Under the pieces are notes generated by a model that ran no database searches, was not told the origin of the DNA, and saw nothing but the letters and a program-made list of their open reading frames with translations. The position numbers and the translations under genes were made by a program. Shown here piece after piece: positions 58,613-64,000 of a stretch of DNA of 64,000 nucleotides. Every line of letters begins with the position of its first letter. Within the stretch, counting starts at the first letter, position 1. Source of the stretch: Paracidovorax wautersii (GTDB lineage: Bacteria; Pseudomonadota; Gammaproteobacteria; Burkholderiales; Burkholderiaceae_C); contig NZ_FONX01000001.1 in the NCBI RefSeq assembly GCF_900113035.1, positions 186,001 through 250,000 on the forward strand. The letters are read 5' to 3'.

Positions 58613-58640
58613 TTGCAGCTCTGTGCGAAGTCTCTAGAAT
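58613..58640 (+). promoter_or_regulatory. Sigma-70 type promoter of the phasin gene
   Basis: TTGCAG (58613-58618) and TAGAAT (58635-58640) are 16 bases apart, giving a start near 58647 and a leader of about 85 bases. It is flanked by the two identical PhaR-like boxes. Confidence 0.65.
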
Positions 58641-58648
58641 TTGGTCCA

Positions 58649-58663
58649 TGCTGCACTGCAACA
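58649..58663 (+). promoter_or_regulatory. PhaR-like box 2 at the phasin transcription start
   Basis: A second exact TGCTGCACTGCAACA, 58 bases after the first and covering the predicted start site, where bound repressor would block RNA polymerase. Confidence 0.6.
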
Positions 58664-58732
58664 TGAACAGTCAGGTTGCCGCAGATGAGTTCTTCCAACC
58701 CGCTTTCACAGCACCCTATCAGGAGATACGTC

Positions 58733-59293
58733 ATGTCCCTCACCCCCGAACAACTGCTGGCCTCGCACAAAGCCAACCTGGAAACCCTGTTCGGCTTGAC
58801 GAACAAGGCCTTTGAAGGCGTCGAAAAGCTGGTCGAACTCAACGTGACCGCTTCGCGCGCTGCCCTGTCGGAAGCCGCCAGCCACACCCAGGCCATGCTG
58901 AGCGCCAAGGACGCGCAAGAGCTGCTGGCCCTGCAAGCCAGCCTGTTCCAGCCCCTGGCTGAAAAGACCGCCGCCTACAGCCGCCACCTGTACGACATCG
59001 CTTCGGGCACCAGCACCGAAATCGGCAAGACCTTCGAAGCCCAGGCCAGCGAAGTGCAACGCAACTTCAGCAACCTGGTGGACACCGCTGCACGCAACGC
59101 ACCGGCCGGCACCGAAACCGGCGTGGCCGTGTTCAAGAGCGCCGTCTCCGCCGCCAACACCGCCTACGAATCCGTGCAAAAGGCCGTGAAGCACGCCAGC
59201 GACGTGGCCGAAGCCAACTTCAGCGCAGTCGCCAACACCGCGACCAACGCTGCCAAGACCGCCACGGCCAACGCCGTGCCGCGCAAGCGCTGA
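58733..59293 (+). CDS. phaP: Phasin family protein
   Basis: Phasin of 186 residues that coats polyhydroxyalkanoate granules. It is Ala-rich, amphipathic and mostly helical: [40 protein letters not shown] and [20 protein letters not shown], and lacks cysteine. AGGAGA precedes ATG 58733. Strong promoter, biased codons and a good terminator imply high expression. Two PhaR-like boxes flank the promoter, and phaR itself is at 15.1 kb. Confidence 0.95.
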   Translation: MSLTPEQLLASHKANLETLFGLTNKAFEGVEKLVELNVTASRAALSEAASHTQAMLSAKDAQELLALQASLFQPLAEKTAAYSRHLYDIASGTSTEIGKTFEAQASEVQRNFSNLVDTAARNAPAGTETGVAVFKSAVSAANTAYESVQKAVKHASDVAEANFSAVANTATNAAKTATANAVPRKR

Positions 59294-59427
59294 TCGATCC
59301 ATCCGGCGCCCTGCTGCCCCGGCAGCGGCGCGCCGCAACAGTTGTCGCCGAATGCACGCACGCCGCGCGCGCCGGCCACACGGTTGTCTCCTTGGACCCC
59401 GCGGAAGACTGCTTCAGGGGTCCCTTG

Positions 59428-59460
59428 AAAGCCCGACACCTCAACTGTCGGGCTTTTTTT
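59428..59460 (+). terminator. Intrinsic terminator of the phasin gene
   Basis: AAAGCCCGACA and TGTCGGGCTTT pair around seven bases and are followed by further T residues. Confidence 0.9.
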
Positions 59461-59512
59461 CGTGCATGCGATGGCGGCACCAGGGCCTCTGGCGCACAGC
59501 GGCGTTGATCCG

Positions 59513-59526
59513 TTGATCCAGATCAA
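59513..59526. promoter_or_regulatory. FNR/Anr-type box upstream of the iron(III) binding protein
   Basis: TTGATCCAGATCAA is a perfect match to the FNR/Anr consensus TTGAT-N4-ATCAA. It lies about 60 bases before a plausible promoter and 93 bases before the gene, so oxygen-responsive control is likely. Confidence 0.7.
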
Positions 59527-59550
59527 TACCTTGCCAGGCCCAAGTCATTG

Positions 59551-59579
59551 TTAAGAAGCATTCGCGTTCAAACTATCAT
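59551..59579 (+). promoter_or_regulatory. Candidate promoter of the iron(III) binding protein
   Basis: TTAAGA (59551-59556) and TATCAT (59574-59579) are 17 bases apart. The start would be near 59586, placing the FNR-type box at about -66. Confidence 0.45.
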
Positions 59580-59618
59580 GCACGGCGTTCCATGCTTCAT
59601 CCCCGAAAGAACCTTGCC

Positions 59619-60668
59619 ATGCAGACTGTCGCGAAATCGATTCTCACCTTGTGCCTGATGGCGGCGGCCGGAGCCACCGCTGCGCAGGAGCAGGTCGTCA
59701 ACCTCTATTCCGCCCGCCACTACGCGACAGACGAAGCGCTCTATTCCGGCTTCACCAAGGCTACCGGCATCAAGGTCAACCGCGTCGATGCCGACGACGC
59801 CGGCATCGTGGCCCGCCTGAAGGCCGAAGGCGCCTCATCCCCGGCCGACGTGATCCTGCTGGTGGATGCAGCCCGTCTCTATCGCGGCGAGGCCGACGGC
59901 CTCTTCCTGCCGATCAAGTCGAAGGTGCTGGAAGATGCGATCCCCGCCAACCTGCGCGCCAAGCCTGACGCGAACGGCGGCATCCCCTGGTTCGGCCTGT
60001 CCACCCGGGCGCGGGTCATCGTCTACAACAAGGCCAAGGTCCACAAGGAAGACGTGGACACCTACGAAGAGCTGGCCGATCCCAAGAACAAGGGCAAGGT
60101 CTGCATCCGCTCCGGCTCGCACCCCTACAACCTGAGCCTCTTCGGCGCCGTGATGGAACACATGGGCGAACAGAAGACGGAAGCCTGGCTCAAGGGCGTG
60201 GTCGCCAACCTGGCCCGCGCACCCAAGGGCGGCGACACCGACCAGATCAAGGCCGTCGCCTCCGGCGAATGCGAGATCGCAGTCACCAACAGCTACTACC
60301 TGGCCCGCATCCTGCGCTCCGACAAGCCTGAAGACGCTGCCATCGCCAGCAAAGTCGGCGTGGTGTTCCCCAACCAGCAATCCTGGGGCACCCACCTGAA
60401 CATCGCCGGCGGCGCCGTGGCACGCCACACCAAGCATGAGGCCAATGCCATCAAGTTCCTGGAATACCTGGCCAGCCCGCAGGCGCAGAACTACTTCGCT
60501 AACGGCAACAACGAATGGCCTGCCGCCAAGGGCGTGGACCCGGCCAACCCCGCCCTCCAGGCCATGACGGAAGGCAAGCCGTTCAAGAGCGAAACCATTC
60601 CGATCAGCGCCGTCGGCGCCAACACCACCAAGGTGCAGCAGATGCTGGACCGGGTCGGTTTCCGCTGA
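59619..60668 (+). CDS. Fe(III) ABC transporter substrate-binding protein
   Basis: Periplasmic iron-binding protein of 349 residues with a signal peptide (MQTVAKSILTLCLMAAAGAT, cleavage near AAQ). NLYSARHYATDEALYSGF is the Fe-binding FbpA/FutA signature, and the paired tyrosines TNSYYLARIL are metal ligands. It would deliver ferric iron to an ABC permease not seen nearby. ATG 59619 has GAAAGAA upstream; an ATG at 59592 would add nine residues before the signal. Confidence 0.94.
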   Translation: MQTVAKSILTLCLMAAAGATAAQEQVVNLYSARHYATDEALYSGFTKATGIKVNRVDADDAGIVARLKAEGASSPADVILLVDAARLYRGEADGLFLPIKSKVLEDAIPANLRAKPDANGGIPWFGLSTRARVIVYNKAKVHKEDVDTYEELADPKNKGKVCIRSGSHPYNLSLFGAVMEHMGEQKTEAWLKGVVANLARAPKGGDTDQIKAVASGECEIAVTNSYYLARILRSDKPEDAAIASKVGVVFPNQQSWGTHLNIAGGAVARHTKHEANAIKFLEYLASPQAQNYFANGNNEWPAAKGVDPANPALQAMTEGKPFKSETIPISAVGANTTKVQQMLDRVGFR

Positions 60669-60696
60669 GCGGCCGCCCTGCCCTGCCCGACCCCAC

Positions 60697-60719
60697 GCCC
60701 GGCTTGCCGGGCTTTTTTT
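60697..60719 (+). terminator. Intrinsic terminator after the iron-binding protein
   Basis: GCCCGGC and GCCGGGC form a tight seven-base stem with a TT loop and seven T residues. Confidence 0.88.
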
Positions 60720-60771
60720 CGTGCCTGCGCAGAAACCCACCGTAGCCGGCACCTTGGGACATAATTGACGT

Positions 60772-60785
60772 TTACGTTAACGTAA
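60772..60785. promoter_or_regulatory. LiuR-like palindrome upstream of the short-chain dehydrogenase
   Basis: TTACGTTAACGTAA is a perfect 14-base palindrome, preceded by TTGACG and only two bases before the Shine-Dalgarno AAGGAGA (60787-60793). MerR-type LiuR regulators of branched-chain acid catabolism bind similar ACGTTAACGT-like dyads. Confidence 0.55.
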
Positions 60786-60799
60786 CAAGGAGACGACAC

Positions 60800-61558
60800 A
60801 TGGACATCCAGGGCAAGGTATTCATCGTGACCGGCGGCGCGTCCGGCCTGGGCGAAGGCACGGCGCGCATGCTGGCCGCAGCAGGCGGCACCGTCGTCAT
60901 CGCCGACATGCAGGCCGACAAGGGCGAGGCCGTGGCCCAGGAGATCGGCGGCAGCTTCGTGCGATGCGACGTCAGCCAGGAAGCCGACGCGCAAGCCGCG
61001 GTGGACAAGGCCGTATCGCTGGGCAAGTTCATGGGCCTGGTGAACTGCGCCGGCGTGGCCCCTGCGGAAAAGACCGTGGGCAAGAACGGCGCGCACGCCC
61101 TCGCCAGCTTCAGCAAGACCATCTCGGTGAACCTGATCGGCAGCTTCAACATGATCCGCCTGGCGGCCGAGGCCATGAGCCGCAACGAACCCGAAGCCAC
61201 GGGCGAGCGCGGCGTGCTGATCTCCACGGCCAGCGTGGCGGCCTATGACGGACAGATCGGCCAGGCGGCCTATTCGGCATCAAAAGGCGGCATCGTCGGC
61301 ATGACACTGCCGATCGCACGCGATCTCGCACGAACCGGCATCCGCAACATGACGATCGCCCCGGGCATCTTCGGCACGCCCATGCTGTTCGGCATGCCGA
61401 AAGAAGTCCAGGACGCGCTCGCCGCCGGCGTGCCCTTCCCCAGCCGCCTCGGCACGCCGCAGGACTACGCCAAGCTGGCACGCCACATCTTCGAGAACGA
61501 CATGCTCAACGGCGAAGTGATCCGCCTGGATGGCGCCATCCGGCTGGCTCCGCGCTGA
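60800..61558 (+). CDS. Short-chain dehydrogenase (3-hydroxyacyl-CoA dehydrogenase type 2-like)
   Basis: SDR of 252 residues. The nucleotide motif is [16 protein letters not shown], the NNAG-type segment is [11 protein letters not shown], and the catalytic Y-x3-K is in [14 protein letters not shown]. The sequence resembles HSD17B10-type 3-hydroxy-2-methylacyl-CoA dehydrogenases in fatty and branched-chain acyl-CoA oxidation. Its operator resembles that of branched-chain acid genes, which supports that role. Confidence 0.93.
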   Translation: MDIQGKVFIVTGGASGLGEGTARMLAAAGGTVVIADMQADKGEAVAQEIGGSFVRCDVSQEADAQAAVDKAVSLGKFMGLVNCAGVAPAEKTVGKNGAHALASFSKTISVNLIGSFNMIRLAAEAMSRNEPEATGERGVLISTASVAAYDGQIGQAAYSASKGGIVGMTLPIARDLARTGIRNMTIAPGIFGTPMLFGMPKEVQDALAAGVPFPSRLGTPQDYAKLARHIFENDMLNGEVIRLDGAIRLAPR

Positions 61559-61562
61559 AGTT

Positions 61563-61574
61563 GGGGGGGGGGGG
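61563..61574. repeat. Homopolymer run of twelve G
   Basis: A 12-base G run follows the dehydrogenase stop by four bases. Long G runs vary in length by slippage and may also be assembly-prone. No reading frame crosses it. Confidence 0.9.
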
Positions 61575-61749
61575 AAAAGCAGCCGCCTCTGCCAGGTGCC
61601 GGGTGGCTGCAGGTCGGGCCGAGTCTTCAAAAGCAAGGCACCACCAGCCCCCAACCTGCGATCTAGCGGCAGACATAGCGCTCAACACACCGCACGCCAG
61701 GCACCAGGCACAATCCACGGAGCATGGCCGTGAATCTGGAGCACCAAAG

Positions 61750-61790
61750 AAAAAAGGTTTGCAGCTATTTTCATAGCGGCAAACCTTTTT
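61750..61790 (-). terminator. Terminator of the tRNA operon, containing an ATAGC-type repeat
   Basis: On the minus strand AAAAAGGTTTGC and GCAAACCTTTTTT pair, with CGCTATGAAAATAGCT in the loop region. It follows the last tRNA-Asp. The loop shows the same ATAGCTGC core as the dispersed repeats. Confidence 0.8.
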
Positions 61791-61794
61791 ATTT

Positions 61795-61871
61795 TGGCGG
61801 AGTGGACGGGACTCGAACCCGCGACCCCCGGCGTGACAGGCCGGTATTCTAACCAACTGAACTACCACTCC
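61795..61871 (-). tRNA. tRNA-Asp (GTC), copy 1
   Basis: Cloverleaf of 77 bases read on the minus strand with GGAGTGG/CCACTCC acceptor stem, anticodon GTC in CCTGTCACG, TTCGAGTCC arm and encoded CCA. Last of six tRNAs in the leftward operon. Confidence 0.97.
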
Positions 61872-61924
61872 TGGCAGGCAGCTTTTCGCTTGGTGCTTAT
61901 GCTCCAAGCCAAGTGCTACAAACT

Positions 61925-62000
61925 TGGCGACCCTACGGGGATTCGAACCCCGGTACTCACCGTGAAAGGGTGATGTCCTAGGCCTCTAGACGATAGGGTC
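61925..62000 (-). tRNA. tRNA-Glu (TTC), copy 1
   Basis: 76-base minus-strand cloverleaf, acceptor GACCCTA with encoded CCA, anticodon TTC in CCCTTTCACG, TTCGAATCC arm. Confidence 0.97.
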
Positions 62001-62037
62001 AAAACCTGGGAGCTAACCGTTCTCTAACAAATTTCAG

Positions 62038-62113
<76 letters not shown>

Positions 62114-62146
62114 ACTGCTTCCTGACTTAAGCCAAGAAGATTGAAC

Positions 62147-62223
62147 TGGCGGAGTGGACGGGACTCGAACCCGCGACCCCCGGCGTGACAGGCCGGTATT
62201 CTAACCAACTGAACTACCACTCC
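62147..62223 (-). tRNA. tRNA-Asp (GTC), copy 2
   Basis: Identical to copy 1 at 61795-61871; third tRNA in the transcript. Confidence 0.97.
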
Positions 62224-62276
62224 TGGCAGGCAGCTTTTCGCTTGGTGCTTATGCTCCAAGCCAAGTGCTACAAACT

Positions 62277-62352
62277 TGGCGACCCTACGGGGATTCGAAC
62301 CCCGGTACTCACCGTGAAAGGGTGATGTCCTAGGCCTCTAGACGATAGGGTC
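62277..62352 (-). tRNA. tRNA-Glu (TTC), copy 2
   Basis: Identical to the copy at 61925-62000. The neighbouring gene gltX charges this tRNA. Confidence 0.97.
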
Positions 62353-62389
62353 AAAACCTGGGAACTAACCGTTCTCTAACAAATTTCAG

Positions 62390-62465
<76 letters not shown>

Positions 62466-62524
62466 ACTAACTGACTCAGACTTGCAATTCAGTGAATTGC
62501 TTGTCGTCATCTGCTAAGCCTTGA

Positions 62525-62554
62525 ATTATAGACAGGTTTTTAAGCCTTTCGCAA
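62525..62554 (-). promoter_or_regulatory. Promoter of the tRNA operon, -35 within gltX
   Basis: On the minus strand TTGCGA (62554-62549) and a perfect TATAAT (62530-62525) are 18 bases apart. The -35 lies in the last gltX codons (AGA TTG CGA), which are unusually A+T-rich. Confidence 0.7.
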
Positions 62555-63958
62555 TCTTGCTGCAATTTTTTCGCGACCCAGCAATTCCAGCACGGCATCC
62601 ACCGACGGCGTATGGGCCGTGCCCACCGTCAGCACCCGCACCGGCATCGCCAGTTGGGGCATCTTCAGGCCGTGTTCGGCCAGCACGGCCTTGAAGGCAG
62701 CGGCGATCGCAGCCTTGTCCCAATCGCAGGTCGCCAGGGCCGCGCGCAGGGATTCGATGGCCGGCCAGATGGCCTCGGTCACGTGCTTGGCCTTCTCCTC
62801 GGCATCGGGCGTTACGTCGGCATAGAACACCGATGCCCATTGCGCGAGCGCCAGGGTCGTGTCGCAACGATCCTTGAAGAGTGCGCAGATGCGCGGCAGA
62901 CGGCCATCGGCCAGCGCATCGGCAGCCACTCCGCGCTGCTGCAGCAAGGGCGCGATCAGCGCGGCCAGGGCGTCGTCGGACATGGCCTTCAGGTGCTGGG
63001 CGTTGACCCAGCGCAGCTTGGCCTCGTCGAACTGCGCGGCGCTGCGGCCCAGGTGGTCGAGGTTGAACCACTGCAGGAACTGCTCGCGGCTGAAGATCTC
63101 GTCGTCGCCATGGCTCCAGCCCAGACGCGCCAGGTAGTTGATCATGGCCTCGGGCAGATAGCCCTCGTCGCGGTACTGCGTGACGGCCTTGGCGCCGTTG
63201 CGCTTGCTCATCTTCTCGCCCTGCTCGTTGAGCACGGTGGGCAGGTGAGCGTAGACCGGCGGCTCCTTGCCGAGGGCGCGGAAGATATTGATCTGGCGCG
63301 GCGTGTTGTTCACATGGTCGTCGCCACGGATGACGTGCGTGATGGCCATGTCCACGTCATCGACCACCACGCAGAAGTTGTACGTGGGCGTGCCGTCGGG
63401 CCGCGCGATGACCAGATCGTCGAGTTCGTCGTTGCTGATCTCGATGCGGCCCTTGACCTTGTCTTCCCAGACGACGGAGCCTTCCGTCGGATTGCGGAAG
63501 CGCAGCACCGGCTTCACGCCTTCCGGCACGGGCGGCAGCACCTTGCCGGGCTCGGGCCGCCAGGTGCCGTCGTAGCGCGGCTTCTGCTTGGCCTGCATCT
63601 GGCGCTCGCGCAGGGCGTCCAGCTCTTCCATGCTCATGTAGCAGGGATAGACCAGGCCGTCGGCCTGCATCTGCGCCAGCACTTCCTTGTAGCGGTCCAT
63701 GCGCTGCATTTGATAGAACGGGCCCTCGTCGGGCTGCATGCCCAGCCAGGCCATGCCTTCCAGGATCACGTCCACGGCCGCCTGGCTGGAACGCTCCACG
63801 TCGGTGTCTTCGATCCGCAGGATGAAGTCGCCGCCCGTCGCGCGGGCGAAGGCCCAGGGATAGAGCGCGGAGCGGATGTTGCCGAGGTGGATGAAGCCGG
63901 TGGGCGAGGGAGCGAAGCGGGTACGGATGCGCTGGGACATGTCTGGAAATTCGTTCAT
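62540..63958 (-). CDS. gltX: Glutamyl-tRNA synthetase
   Basis: Class I synthetase of 472 residues. The HIGH-type motif is in [19 protein letters not shown], the KMSKS-type motif is [12 protein letters not shown], and [10 protein letters not shown] and [17 protein letters not shown] are family segments. It charges tRNA-Glu, two copies of which lie just downstream on the same strand. ATG 63958 overlaps the stop of an upstream gene (ATGA), which supports that start; ATG 63940 is an alternative. Confidence 0.97.
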   Translation of the reverse strand: MNEFPDMSQRIRTRFAPSPTGFIHLGNIRSALYPWAFARATGGDFILRIEDTDVERSSQAAVDVILEGMAWLGMQPDEGPFYQMQRMDRYKEVLAQMQADGLVYPCYMSMEELDALRERQMQAKQKPRYDGTWRPEPGKVLPPVPEGVKPVLRFRNPTEGSVVWEDKVKGRIEISNDELDDLVIARPDGTPTYNFCVVVDDVDMAITHVIRGDDHVNNTPRQINIFRALGKEPPVYAHLPTVLNEQGEKMSKRNGAKAVTQYRDEGYLPEAMINYLARLGWSHGDDEIFSREQFLQWFNLDHLGRSAAQFDEAKLRWVNAQHLKAMSDDALAALIAPLLQQRGVAADALADGRLPRICALFKDRCDTTLALAQWASVFYADVTPDAEEKAKHVTEAIWPAIESLRAALATCDWDKAAIAAAFKAVLAEHGLKMPQLAMPVRVLTVGTAHTPSVDAVLELLGREKIAARLRKA

Positions 63959-64000
63959 TGCAGGGTATCGAGGCCGCGGGCGAGGTCTGCCTTGAGGTCG
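63955..64000 (-). CDS. 3' end of an unidentified gene, cut by the window edge
   Basis: The minus-strand reading entering the window ends [14 protein letters not shown] followed by TGA, overlapping the gltX start by four bases. Good third-position G/C bias and the ATGA overlap suggest a real upstream gene coupled to gltX. Only 14 residues are visible, so no function is proposed. Confidence 0.5.
   Translation of the reverse strand, partial: DLKADLARGLDTLQ

Overview
The window is about two-thirds G+C and reads as chromosomal DNA of a betaproteobacterium, most likely Burkholderiales/Comamonadaceae close to Acidovorax/Paracidovorax. The pointers are a tmRNA with tag ANDERFALAA, an aroA-cmk fusion inside the order gyrA-serC-pheA-tyrA-aroA/cmk-rpsA-ihfB-lapA-lapB, several Bug (TctC-type) orphan binding proteins, polyhydroxyalkanoate genes (phaR, phasin) and an EarP/Arg32-type EF-P pair. 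The genus is inferred from gene content, not from a database search. No phage, insertion sequence, plasmid gene or CRISPR array was seen; this is mostly core genome with catabolic and transport islands.

Layout. 0-3.4 kb (minus): a CaiB-type CoA transferase, an HMG-CoA-lyase-like enzyme and a Bug protein, divergent from a LysR regulator. 3.5-6.3 kb: lysR, earP, efp. 6.3-10.7 kb: an XRE-cupin regulator divergent from an EamA exporter, then a TetR regulator divergent from an MFS transporter and a siderophore-interacting flavoreductase. 10.7-15.7 kb (minus): MHS-type MFS carrier, Nramp mntH, rimO, phaR. 16.0-16.5 kb: an unrecognised small protein.

16.6-27.1 kb is a sugar-acid island built around a GntR/FCD regulator. 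Leftward are uronate dehydrogenase, an SMP-30 lactonase, a DctPQM TRAP transporter and a Bug protein; rightward are a second Bug protein, KdgD and GudD. Together they would import hexuronates or aldarates and oxidise them to 2-oxoglutarate semialdehyde. Its final dehydrogenase is not in the window.

27.2-42 kb is conserved housekeeping: ssrA, gph and ubiG, an OmpA-family protein, gyrA, the aromatic/serine biosynthesis run, rpsA, ihfB, lapAB and a ComEA-like protein. 42.6-48.8 kb is a complete six-gene Mrp/Pha cation/proton antiporter. 48.9-58.5 kb holds an M14 peptidase, fluC, a LOG protein, a RidA protein, an MFS carrier, rmuC, a 2-hydroxyacid dehydrogenase, pncB and a thioesterase. 58.6-61.6 kb holds a phasin with paired PhaR-like boxes, an iron(III) binding protein behind an FNR/Anr-type box, and a short-chain dehydrogenase behind a LiuR-like palindrome. 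61.8-62.5 kb carries a tandem duplication of an Ala-Glu-Asp tRNA trio, followed by gltX and a gene fragment at the right edge.

Themes for a second look: the aldarate island and its operators; promoters for rpsA, ssrA and the tRNA operon hidden in the 3' ends of upstream genes, where codon use turns A+T-rich; several clear operator-like palindromes; a dispersed Comamonadaceae-type palindromic repeat; and the near-identical tRNA duplication. I did not find anything that I would call a wholly new defence or mobile system.
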